24,844 bases of DNA. It comes from an uncultured Collinsella sp. GTDB lineage: Bacteria; Actinomycetota; Coriobacteriia; Coriobacteriales; Coriobacteriaceae. Below, one piece after another: positions 8,722 through 15,887 of this stretch. How positions within the stretch are numbered: the first letter of the stretch is position 1; every line of letters starts with the position of its first letter. The stretch covers positions 1 through 24,844 of the forward strand of contig CABVDE010000030.1 of NCBI GenBank assembly GCA_902496945.1, in the 5' to 3' direction. Position numbers and translations under genes: made by a program. The notes below the pieces were generated by a model. It saw only the letters and a list, made by a program, of their open reading frames with translations. It searched no databases and was not told where the DNA came from.

Positions 8722-9825
8722 CTACCCCCTTAGCGATTCGATGAGGAAGGCGGCGACCACGCCGGGGCCACCAACCGAGGCGTAATACTTGGCACGTCCA
8801 AAGGCGCCATCCGTCGCAAAACTCGGATGCTCGTCAACCCAGCCCTCGGGATCTTTGAGGATGGCGGCGAGATTCGCGCGCTTCCACGGCTTGAGGTCGT
8901 CAAGCGAAAACTCCCCCGCGTCCAAGGCCGCTTGGAACTCCTTGGCCATCTGAACCAGGAACTCCTTATAGAACTTAGGCGCCAGGCGCACGTAGTTCCA
9001 CATATACGAATCGTACTTAATAAGTTGATTGAACTTGAGCATGCGCGCGACGTCATCACTTGCGTGGTCACGGGCATAATCCTCTCGAATCCAACGCTCA
9101 ATCTCGGCATACTCGGTATTGACGCAAAAGACCTTGGCCGAAGAATTGACCGAGGAGTTCTCGTTGTCCTGGCGATACGAAAGCACGGCATCGTGCAGGT
9201 AGACGGCCTTATCGGCGCAGGCGATCACCTTAAAGGCAAACGACGTGTCCTGAAAGGATGCCCCCGGAGTCGGCAGGAACTTAATGCCGTTGCGCTCAAG
9301 AAAATCGCGACGGTACACGGCCGACCAAATAGACGGCTTTTGCTTAAAGAACTGCGTCGTATCGCTCGGGTGCACCGGCTTGCCGCAATCCTGAGGTCTA
9401 AACATCTCGTGCAGCGAACGGCGCTCCTCGGGCTTGGACCAGTAGAAGTCAAAATTCGCCTTCGCGAAGTCGGCGTTATTGCTATCGGCTGCCGAAACCA
9501 GCTTTTCCAGTGCATCGGGCGCCATAAAGTCATCGGACTCCAGGATGCCAACGTACTTGCCGCATGCCATCTCCAGGCCGCGGTTCATCGAGTCACCGTA
9601 GCCGCTGTTGGCCTTGTCGATCATCTTAACGCGCCCATCGCGCTCCATATACTCGCGGATAATCGCCGGCGAGTTGTCGGTCGACCCGTCGTTAATGCAA
9701 ATGATCTCAATATCCTTGAGCGTCTGCGCCAGGGCGGAATCGAGGCACTCGCGCAGATAACGCTGAACATTGTAAATGGGGATAAGCAGCGACAGAACGG
9801 GGCTGCCAGAGGCGTTAGTAGACAA
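8722..9825 (-). CDS. Family 2 glycosyltransferase (type A, copy 1)
   Basis: A 367-residue protein whose start is TTG at 9823-9825, with AAGGAG (9831-9836) 5 nt before it and no usable ATG nearby. GT-A motifs: LSLLIPIYNVQRYL, IICINDGSTDNS, KANSGYGDSMNRGLEMA and LESDDFM. It is the close paralog of the 6482-7600 protein over most of its length, including FLPTPGASFQDTSFAFKV and YRQDNENSSVNSS. It opens the minus-strand group of four glycosyltransferases and faces away from the plus-strand glycosyltransferase at 10210, which places a shared regulatory gap at 9826-10209. It likely adds a sugar to a surface glycan or lipid-linked intermediate; the exact sugar is not deducible. Confidence 0.88.
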   Translation of the reverse strand: MSTNASGSPVLSLLIPIYNVQRYLRECLDSALAQTLKDIEIICINDGSTDNSPAIIREYMERDGRVKMIDKANSGYGDSMNRGLEMACGKYVGILESDDFMAPDALEKLVSAADSNNADFAKANFDFYWSKPEERRSLHEMFRPQDCGKPVHPSDTTQFFKQKPSIWSAVYRRDFLERNGIKFLPTPGASFQDTSFAFKVIACADKAVYLHDAVLSYRQDNENSSVNSSAKVFCVNTEYAEIERWIREDYARDHASDDVARMLKFNQLIKYDSYMWNYVRLAPKFYKEFLVQMAKEFQAALDAGEFSLDDLKPWKRANLAAILKDPEGWVDEHPSFATDGAFGRAKYYASVGGPGVVAAFLIESLRG

Positions 9826-9891
9826 ATGTGCTCCTTAGGAAATACCTGTCGTTTCATGGTATCAAAGGGTCAGCGCGCCAGCGGGCGTTTA

Positions 9892-9897
9892 TATAAT
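9892..9897 (+). promoter_or_regulatory. Consensus -10 box (TATAAT) in the divergent glycosyltransferase gap
   Basis: A perfect TATAAT lies at 9892-9897 between the divergent glycosyltransferase genes. The hexamer 17 bp upstream (near GGTCAG) is a poor -35, so strength is doubtful. A transcript from here would start near 9904, ahead of the AAAGGA-ATG at 9917-9929. Confidence 0.35.
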
Positions 9898-9926
9898 CTA
9901 TGGAGCCCAACCTACGAAAGGACGCC

Positions 9927-10136
9927 ATGGATTCGGACAGGGCGGGTGTCTTAGGCACACGGTCGCTCGCAGCGGTTTTGGCGCTCACCATCATCGACGC
10001 AGCTAGAAGCCTATCGCTCGCAAACTCAAGCGGCAATAGGCACGCTACTTCCAGGCAAGGCAGCCACCGCACCCGTGGCAGGTTCCTGCGTTTTATTCAA
10101 AGCTTGCCGCCAAGGTGCGCCGAGCCTTTACAATAG
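9927..10136 (+). CDS. Candidate small protein or leader upstream of the GlfT2-like gene
   Basis: An open frame of 69 codons runs from ATG 9927 to the TAG at 10134-10136. It is preceded by AAAGGA at 9917-9922 at good spacing and by the TATAAT box at 9892-9897. The product (MDSDRAGVLGTRSLAAVL..., rich in Ala, Arg and Ser) has a short hydrophobic stretch near residues 14-22 and resembles no family I know. Codon choice is less G/C-ending than in neighbouring genes, which weakens the case. It could be a leader peptide, a decayed gene fragment or chance. It is the only gene candidate in the 384-bp gap 9826-10209; the remaining 73 bp up to 10210 hold nothing I recognise. Confidence 0.25.
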   Translation: MDSDRAGVLGTRSLAAVLALTIIDAARSLSLANSSGNRHATSRQGSHRTRGRFLRFIQSLPPRCAEPLQ

Positions 10137-10209
10137 GACAGTCCCAAGGACGTATTCGATAGCTTCCGCGCAGCGCATGCTCGCCGCGCGTGAAAGGATA
10201 TATTGCCCC

Positions 10210-11229
10210 ATGCCTTCAACCCTCCCCGCTCCCATCGATAAGCTCGCCATCGTCGTCGTTACGTACAAGCGCCAGGAACTCCTGGCCAACTTGTTCGACT
10301 CCATGACCGAGCTCACGGCAACGCCCTGGCGCATCGTGATTGTCGATAACGAGAATTCGCGCGAGACCGAGGCCATGTGCACCGCATTCAACGAGCGCCT
10401 GGCCAACCTGTGGAGCGTCGACACCGACCAACCCGACGCGCAGGGCGGCACCGACCGTGTCATCTACGCCCCACAGCTCGAAAACGGCGGCGGTGCGGGC
10501 GGCTTCTCCGCTGGAACCAAGTGCGCCTACGACCTGGGCGCCCAGTGGTTCTGGGTCATGGACGACGACGTGCTCGTCATCCCCGAAGGCATCGAGCGTC
10601 TTGCCAAGTGGACCGACCGCTACGACGTCATCCAGGGCTCGCGCCTAGACTTTGACGGCGGCGCCTTCTTTTGGCAGTACCAGCTCATCCTTTCGCTCGG
10701 CATCCCCAACCCCATCGCCAAGTGGGACCTGGGCCCCGAGGGCTATCGCACCATGAACCAGCTGTGCTTTGAGGGCGGCCTGTTCTCGCGCCGAGTGGTC
10801 GACAAGATCGGCCTGCCCGATGCGCGCTTCTTCATCTATGGCGACGATGCCTGCTATGGCTACGTGGCCAGCCAGCACTTCCCTGCCGCCGTGGTTGCCG
10901 ACGTGGTGCTCAAGCGCGCCCGCGCCGTCTCTAACTGGGATATCGCCGGCAAGCGCCAGCTCAACTCAACGAGCGACACCAACCGCTACTACATCATGCG
11001 CAACCGAGGCTTTTTGGCTCGCTACATGCAGATCTACGGCGACTACCACCCCGTGTTGTTCCGCCTGGGCAACGCCGCCACCTTCTGCAAGGAATTCATT
11101 CGCCTGGCCGCGGTCGACAAGTGCTTTAAGACCGGCATCCCGGCGCTGCGCCGTGGCATGAAGGACGCCCGCAAGATCGTCAAGGACCCCAACTGGAAGC
11201 CCATGCCGCCCCTGAAGGACGCGGAGTAA
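10210..11229 (+). CDS. GlfT2/rhamnosyltransferase-like family 2 glycosyltransferase
   Basis: A 339-residue protein. I start it at ATG 10210 (MPSTLPAPIDKLAIVVVTYKR) because the GT-A fold begins there and AAAGGA lies about 12 nt upstream; an upstream in-frame start at 10075 would add 45 residues unlike the family. Motifs: AIVVVTYKRQELL, VIVDNENS, the glycine-rich NGGGAGGFSAG typical of GlfT2/RfbF-like enzymes, WVMDDDV as metal-binding DXD, and FFIYGDDACYGYVASQHF where these enzymes carry the catalytic acid region. Members transfer galactofuranose or rhamnose to cell-wall or capsular glycans using UDP-Galf or dTDP-rhamnose. It faces away from four other glycosyltransferases, consistent with one surface-glycan locus. 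It ends 23 bp from the convergent AAA-ATPase-like gene with no clear terminator between. Sugar donor is inferred only. Confidence 0.85.
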   Translation: MPSTLPAPIDKLAIVVVTYKRQELLANLFDSMTELTATPWRIVIVDNENSRETEAMCTAFNERLANLWSVDTDQPDAQGGTDRVIYAPQLENGGGAGGFSAGTKCAYDLGAQWFWVMDDDVLVIPEGIERLAKWTDRYDVIQGSRLDFDGGAFFWQYQLILSLGIPNPIAKWDLGPEGYRTMNQLCFEGGLFSRRVVDKIGLPDARFFIYGDDACYGYVASQHFPAAVVADVVLKRARAVSNWDIAGKRQLNSTSDTNRYYIMRNRGFLARYMQIYGDYHPVLFRLGNAATFCKEFIRLAAVDKCFKTGIPALRRGMKDARKIVKDPNWKPMPPLKDAE

Positions 11230-11252
11230 CAGAAGCCGAAAATACCCGCTGC

Positions 11253-13049
11253 TTAAAGCCGCTGGCACACCACGGACACACGCTGCCCGTCAAAGCCAAA
11301 GCCCCAGCGCATGCGGCCAACGCCGGGCCGCGGCACACGAATCTCGTCGATGCCGTCGCGCTCTATGTCGAGTAGTGCCTGCACGGCCAGCAATTCCAAC
11401 CCCAGCGCATCCACATCGGGGTCAAACATCATATTGAACGATATAAGTGGACGCTTGTCGAGCATGCCGAGGGTATCGGCCACATCGAGCATCCTTCCCG
11501 TAGGGAACACCTGGATATCCCAGCGATCCGCCCCGCGCTTTCGGTTGGATGACGGATTGGCATACCCCGGCATACCAAAGCAGAGTCCTTGCAACAGCAG
11601 GTGGTATGGCAACGGCGAACCCATCTCGACCGCGCCGACCCCCGCGTCACCCAGAATTCGACGCAGCGCCTGCCTCACCGCGTCTTCGTCACCGCGACAC
11701 AACCCGTCACGAAACGCATCGACGTCCCGCACGTCCTCGGCGGCGAACTCAAACCATTCAATAATCACGAGACGCAACGCCTGGCGAAGCTCGCCATTGG
11801 GCAGACGCAGAGCACGGGAGCGAGCGCTGTTTCCCGGCTCCTCAACCATATCCGTCGTTAGGAAGCCGGACAGGTACAACGCGGTCCAAAGGTCATCGTC
11901 AGTCGAGGCATCCGACCCGACGGCACCTATCCGAAGCGGAGCCTCAACGCATCCGTGTGGTTCAAGTAAATCGAACAGAGTCGCAAGCCGATCGAGACTC
12001 CAGTCACCAGCCACCCTACTCAGGCAATCGGCGTATCCATACAAATCGGCCCGCACCGGCGGCGTGCAACCGCGGTTCAAGAAATCGATCACGCGCGCCG
12101 GACTCGAGCAATAAAACCCGCCAAATCGGTACCCCTCGAACCATTCACGCGCGTCATCCAGGTATCCCCCGCATCCAGCATGGCCTAGCAGAGCCTGAAC
12201 CTCGTCATCCGAAAAGCCGAACCAACGGTCACACCACGTCGAAAGCGGCGTCGACATGCAGCACGAACACCCGCGCAAAGAAAGCGCCGTCTCGGCAGGA
12301 CCGGGATACTTCCCCATAAGACACGCCAGCCGCAACGAATCCCCCGCAGCGGCAATGGCATCAAACAGTACACGATTGAGCAGCTCTGCCGGACAGGAGC
12401 CACAAGCGTCCCTCTCGGCAAAACGACTCAGCCACGCTGCGTCGTATTCATCAACGAGCAGCACAACCTGGACGTCGCAAGCCATCTCCAGCAGCTCAAT
12501 GAGAATGCCAAGCACCGAGTTGACCTCATCTGCACTTGCCACGCCACGCGCAACGCGCTCGATGTGGCGCATCTTATCTCGTGGTAAATCCGGAGCCTCC
12601 AAAAGCGCCAACAAGCGAGCACACTCACCCGAAAGAGCGTCACGCACGACGCCTACGACGTTGACACCGCACCTCGCGACGCCAGAAAAGTCCAGCGATA
12701 TCACCGGGTAGCAGGCAAACTCATCTCGGTATCGTCCGCCGCCCGCATCCCAAATCTGGGTTCCAGCAAACATGCCCCGATCGACCTGCCCGACCGCGGG
12801 TCGCTCCAGAAAAGCCTTAAGCATCGACAGGTTCATGCTCTTGCCAAAACCTTCGGGCCGGCAACACGCCACAACGGAGGCATCAGTATCCAAGACATCG
12901 GCAATAAACATCGTCTTATCAACTAACATGCATCGTTCCATGGCCTCAGCAAAGTCATGTTCGCCGGCAGGCAGCACCCCGTTACCCGAACGGTTGATCA
13001 ACTCTACGCCATAGTAGGCAGTATCACCATAAATTGCCTGTTCAGACAC
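11253..13049 (-). CDS. AAA-ATPase-like protein with C-terminal PD-(D/E)XK-type domain (nuclease site degenerate)
   Basis: A 598-residue protein starting at GTG 13047-13049 with AGGGAG 8 nt upstream. The N-terminal part fits the AAA-ATPase-like family common in gut anaerobes: VDKTMFIADVL (43-53), then a P-loop region RPEGFGKSMNLSMLKAF where the family usually has RPRRFGKS, and Walker B VVLLVDEYDAAW (DEYD 200-203). Next comes a segment ending WFGFSDDEVQALL, also typical. The C-terminal part (from about 498, SSNRKRGADRWDIQVFP) matches the PD-(D/E)XK domain of this family, keeping the Asp of RWDI (D511). The strand that normally carries E-x-K reads LISFNMMF (536-543), so the nuclease residues seem lost. 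The family's function is unsettled; defence or mobile-element roles have been proposed. It looks monocistronic. The protein is unusually rich in Cys. Confidence 0.8.
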   Translation of the reverse strand: MSEQAIYGDTAYYGVELINRSGNGVLPAGEHDFAEAMERCMLVDKTMFIADVLDTDASVVACCRPEGFGKSMNLSMLKAFLERPAVGQVDRGMFAGTQIWDAGGGRYRDEFACYPVISLDFSGVARCGVNVVGVVRDALSGECARLLALLEAPDLPRDKMRHIERVARGVASADEVNSVLGILIELLEMACDVQVVLLVDEYDAAWLSRFAERDACGSCPAELLNRVLFDAIAAAGDSLRLACLMGKYPGPAETALSLRGCSCCMSTPLSTWCDRWFGFSDDEVQALLGHAGCGGYLDDAREWFEGYRFGGFYCSSPARVIDFLNRGCTPPVRADLYGYADCLSRVAGDWSLDRLATLFDLLEPHGCVEAPLRIGAVGSDASTDDDLWTALYLSGFLTTDMVEEPGNSARSRALRLPNGELRQALRLVIIEWFEFAAEDVRDVDAFRDGLCRGDEDAVRQALRRILGDAGVGAVEMGSPLPYHLLLQGLCFGMPGYANPSSNRKRGADRWDIQVFPTGRMLDVADTLGMLDKRPLISFNMMFDPDVDALGLELLAVQALLDIERDGIDEIRVPRPGVGRMRWGFGFDGQRVSVVCQRL

Positions 13050-13082
13050 CGAAACTTCTCCCTAAAACGCAGCACGATGCCC

Positions 13083-13088
13083 ATTGTA
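13083..13088 (-). promoter_or_regulatory. Candidate -10 box of the AAA-ATPase-like gene
   Basis: On the minus strand TACAAT (plus-strand ATTGTA 13083-13088) lies so that a transcript would begin about 27 nt before the GTG start, leaving room for the ribosome binding site. No good -35 is seen 16-18 bp upstream. Confidence 0.3.
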
Positions 13089-13180
13089 TCGAGCAAATCA
13101 AACGAACTGATACCGTCTTGCACACGTTTCGGGCAACGGTAGCAACATGAGGTGTGAGGGGGCATAACTAATCGTTGCAC

Positions 13181-13218
13181 AACAAAACGGGGCCCGATGC
13201 ATTCGCACCGGACCCCGT
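13181..13218 (-). terminator. Strong rho-independent terminator after the MPKTG surface protein gene
   Basis: Read on the minus strand, ACGGGGTCCGGTGC, loop GAAT, GCATCGGGCCCCGT form a 14-bp stem with two G-T wobbles (13187-13218), followed by TTTGTTG. It sits 33 bp past the stop codon at 13251. Confidence 0.85.
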
Positions 13219-13250
13219 CCTAGTTCTTAGATTATCGGGCGACCAGGAAC

Positions 13251-15056
13251 TTACTCCTCGGATCCGCCCTCGCCAGCTGCCTTCTTCTGCTGGTCGAGCT
13301 TGTGCTTACCACTCACGATAGACGTGGCACCAAGCGTCGCCAAGCTCGCGCTGGCAAGGCTCGCCATCACAATGAGGTCGCCGGTCTTGGGCATATTGCC
13401 ACCCGAGGCATTGGTCGTCGTGGTGGTCGTGGTTGTGGTGGTCACCGTTTTGGAGTCATTTTGCTCCTGGACCTGGTCATCGGTATTGTCCTTACCGCTG
13501 TCCTCGCCCTGCTGCTTTCCGCCCTCGGTCTTGCCCTTGCTCTCGTCCTTCTCCTCAGATTCAGACTTCTTACCCTCGTCCTTCTTCTGATCGGACTTGT
13601 CGCCCTTCTCCGTTTCGGACTTCTCGGAATCTTTCTCCTTAGATTCATCCTTCGCGACCGTGGTCTGCGTCGTAGTAACCTGAACAGAATTGTTCTTGTC
13701 AGGAGACGAGCTGCTTACGCCAGCCATCAGCGAAGAGCCCAACGTAGAACCAAGCTGCACGGAGAAAGAAGGCTTCTTGTCCGGCGAAGCAACGGGAGCG
13801 TCCGGCGCCTTATTCGAGTCGTCCTTGGAAGCATCGGAATCAGGGGTTGCGTCAGAGCCGGAGCCATTGTTAGAGCCGGTGCCAACGGACGAACTGCTCG
13901 AGCCGGTGGATGAGCTAGAGGTGTCAGCGTCGGTCGAACCAGAAGCGGCGCTGTCCGTATTGCCGGCAGAGCTTGAAGACGAATCGCCCGCAGCAGAGCC
14001 GTTCGAAACGGAGTCGCTCGAGGTAGAGCCGTCGTTGGTAGTGCCACCAGCAGAGCCATTACCGTCAGTATCGGTCGAGGGCGCATCCATCCTGTCATCG
14101 TTGGCATCGTCACTCGATTCGTCATTCGAATCAGGCGTCGGCGAAGGTGCCGGCGTGGGCTCGGGCTGCACGGGCGTCGACGGCGTTGCGGCGGCAGCAG
14201 CCTCATCCTCGGCAATATAAACCAAGCAATCCTTTAGCTCATTCTTATAGCGATTCTTCCAGCCCTCATGATACTGGGGCTGGCTCGAATACTTGGTGGC
14301 GACGTTGTTGACCACGCTGTTGGAAAGCGCCGTCACAAACTCGCGGTCGGACATGTCGTTGGAAAGATTTGCCCAACGGAAGAAGTCCCGGCAGCCACCG
14401 GTGCCACACATGTTGGTGATGCTCCACACCATGCCCTTGACGCAATCGGCGCGCCCGGAGATGTCAATGCCCAGGCCGCTCTTGAGCCACGCCTCGGTCA
14501 CCGCATAGTAAGAGTTGTACGCATAGGCGTCCTGAAGTGCCGAGAACTCGGCAGAATCGATATTGTACGCACCCTGGAAGGCCTCCTGAGCGATACGGCC
14601 CAGCTCGGTAAGTTGCCCGTTCTCGGACATGGCATTGCTCGCGTTGGAAATCTCGCTGCCGCGATCAATCGCGTCCTTGAGCATGCTGTATTTTTCGGGG
14701 TTGTAGTTGTAGGCCTGCTTCATAAACGGAATGAGCGACCAACGGCGATCGAACTGGTAATAACCCAGCGCATTATAGCCGTCGCCATACGAAAAGCCCT
14801 GGTTGTAGTTGCCGTGGCTCTCGTACTTGGTAAAGTACTTCATCTCACTGGTCACGTTAACAAACGAAACGCCCTGGACCGACCTCAGCACGCCCGAGAA
14901 GGACTGCTGGGTGTAGAGGCCCTTATCGATATCGGTAGCATCCGAGGCAACACCCGGCGTGGGCTCCTCGGCAGCAGCGGGCGCAGGCGCGCTAACGGCG
15001 CCAAACGAAAGTGCCAACGTCAGGCCCGCAACAATCGCGGAATGTTTGGGCTGCAT
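13251..15056 (-). CDS. Sortase-anchored surface protein with N-terminal lysozyme-like domain
   Basis: A 601-residue protein from ATG 15054-15056 with GGGAGG ribosome binding site. A signal peptide ends near residue 29 (APAAA). Residues about 45-290 look like the lysozyme-like domain of VgrG-related and similar proteins: KYESHGNYNQG (E79 as likely catalytic acid), GYYQFDRRW (98-106), and CVKGMVWSITNMCGTGGC with two Cys pairs suited to disulfides. Then follow a Pro/Glu linker, a long Ser/Asp/Asn-rich stretch, a Lys/Glu/Ser-rich charged stretch and a run of ten Thr, together an extended wall-spanning stalk. A sorting signal closes the protein: NMPKTGD (MPKTG 555-559), a hydrophobic segment and a KHK tail, with an extra acidic end. 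Met replaces the usual Leu of LPxTG. Likely role: wall-linked peptidoglycan hydrolase or wall-remodelling protein. The domain assignment is by motif only. Confidence 0.82.
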   Translation of the reverse strand: MQPKHSAIVAGLTLALSFGAVSAPAPAAAEEPTPGVASDATDIDKGLYTQQSFSGVLRSVQGVSFVNVTSEMKYFTKYESHGNYNQGFSYGDGYNALGYYQFDRRWSLIPFMKQAYNYNPEKYSMLKDAIDRGSEISNASNAMSENGQLTELGRIAQEAFQGAYNIDSAEFSALQDAYAYNSYYAVTEAWLKSGLGIDISGRADCVKGMVWSITNMCGTGGCRDFFRWANLSNDMSDREFVTALSNSVVNNVATKYSSQPQYHEGWKNRYKNELKDCLVYIAEDEAAAAATPSTPVQPEPTPAPSPTPDSNDESSDDANDDRMDAPSTDTDGNGSAGGTTNDGSTSSDSVSNGSAAGDSSSSSAGNTDSAASGSTDADTSSSSTGSSSSSVGTGSNNGSGSDATPDSDASKDDSNKAPDAPVASPDKKPSFSVQLGSTLGSSLMAGVSSSSPDKNNSVQVTTTQTTVAKDESKEKDSEKSETEKGDKSDQKKDEGKKSESEEKDESKGKTEGGKQQGEDSGKDNTDDQVQEQNDSKTVTTTTTTTTTTNASGGNMPKTGDLIVMASLASASLATLGATSIVSGKHKLDQQKKAAGEGGSEE

Positions 15057-15126
15057 AATATCCTCCCTGCATTGGTGTAGTTAAAGTGCAGTTTGCAAAG
15101 ATAAAAGTAAGTATTGCAGCTCGCCC

Positions 15127-15163
15127 GTTGTTGCACAACAACCCCTCGGTAAACGGCAACAAC
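15127..15163. promoter_or_regulatory. Candidate operator: GTTGTTG/CAACAAC half-sites
   Basis: GTTGTTG (15127-15133), 2 bp, CAACAAC (15136-15142) form a 16-bp dyad. A third copy CAACAAC lies at 15157-15163, exactly 21 bp (two helical turns) from the second. They are 70-110 bp upstream of the surface-protein start at 15056. The regulator is unknown. The gap 15057-15184 otherwise shows only AT-rich sequence without a clear promoter pair. Confidence 0.35.
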
Positions 15164-15184
15164 CCTCCGCGAAATCTCAAGGAA

Positions 15185-15604
15185 TTAGACGAATTGGTCG
15201 TCGGGCACCAAAAGAAAATCGCCGTAATGAGCCAAAAGCCCGTCCCTCAGCTGACAAAAGGCGGGAATATAAACGTTCAAGATGCGCTGAATTAAATCTT
15301 GAGCGAGCTTGTTGTCATAGATATGAACATTTGTATTGCGGTCTCTGAGCATGTCCAGCCAGGCAGCCTCATCTATGAAGTCGTAGAACCGATAGGCTTC
15401 CTTCAAAATGGCACGAGGCGACCCCGACGCGGCAAGCGTAGCGCCCTCATACTCGAGCAGACGCTTGAGGAGCTTCCAGCTCAATTCAAACTGAAGGTTA
15501 AACTTATTAATCAGTCCGCTCTGAACAAAATCATTGTTGAGGTCCTGATTAGGCGCATCCTCAAGATTCGCTAAGGCGCTGGCAAAGTTCTCATACTTTT
15601 TCAT
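15185..15604 (-). CDS. hepT: HEPN toxin, HI0074/HepT-like
   Basis: A 139-residue protein if started at ATG 15602-15604 (MKKYENFASALANL), the start that fits the family; another ATG at 15617-15619 would add five residues. The gene overlaps the end of the upstream nucleotidyltransferase gene. It is an all-helical HEPN protein of the nucleotidyltransferase substrate-binding (HI0074) type: FNLQFELSWKLLKRLLEYEG, SPRAILKEAY, and DRNTNVHIYDN near residue 88-98. The last contains the RX4HXY motif of HepT toxins (R89, H94, Y96). In characterised HepT/MntA pairs the toxin is an RNase that the partner silences by AMP modification of that Tyr. All three residues are present, so it is probably active. Family is firm; toxin activity here is inferred. 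The symbol is by analogy. Confidence 0.85.
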   Translation of the reverse strand: MKKYENFASALANLEDAPNQDLNNDFVQSGLINKFNLQFELSWKLLKRLLEYEGATLAASGSPRAILKEAYRFYDFIDEAAWLDMLRDRNTNVHIYDNKLAQDLIQRILNVYIPAFCQLRDGLLAHYGDFLLVPDDQFV

Positions 15605-15878
15605 ACAGGACCACACCATCCCTGGTTATTTCGTCAAGCAATTGCTGTGATAGGGACTCATCGAGATTGACGATATCAACATCTAAAAGCGTATCGAGAT
15701 GTTCCTCGATCAAATATGAGAAATGCCGGAAATCCTCGCAGCCTGCAACAGCAATATCTATATCACTCTTGGGTAGATTGTCGCCTCGAGCTCGAGACCC
15801 AAAGAGCACTACTTTCTCGATATCACATTCTCGGGCAAACGATGCGATTTGCCGGTACACCTTGTCGAGAGACCCCAT
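15591..15878 (-). CDS. mntA: MNT-type nucleotidyltransferase antitoxin (HI0073/MntA-like)
   Basis: A 95-residue protein from ATG 15876-15878 with AGGGG 6 nt upstream. It carries the minimal nucleotidyltransferase signature GSX10DXD exactly: G27-S28 then D39-I-D41 in LFGSRARGDNLPKSDIDIAV, with a third acidic residue likely in DVDIVNLD. In studied HEPN/MNT pairs this enzyme adds AMP to the HEPN toxin and so acts as antitoxin. It overlaps the start of the HEPN gene, the usual order, and starts 9 nt after the stop of the Rrf2 regulator gene, so the three are probably one transcript. The symbol is by analogy with the Shewanella module. The pair could also serve in phage defence. Confidence 0.87.
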   Translation of the reverse strand: MGSLDKVYRQIASFARECDIEKVVLFGSRARGDNLPKSDIDIAVAGCEDFRHFSYLIEEHLDTLLDVDIVNLDESLSQQLLDEITRDGVVLYEKV

Positions 15879-15887
15879 CTACAGCCC

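Noticed and set aside
13410..13445. GTGGT-type triplet-like run as a possible phase-variation tract.
   Set aside because: It codes for a Thr run with mixed codons, so the DNA is not a pure repeat and length changes would be in threes, leaving the frame intact.
13174..15141. The 12-mer GTTGCACAACAA occurs both downstream (13174-13185) and upstream (15130-15141) of the surface-protein gene, like flanking direct repeats.
   Set aside because: In 25 kb, 12-base matches are expected by chance several times, and the gene has a proper terminator, start signal and host-like composition. No transposase or attachment site supports an insertion.
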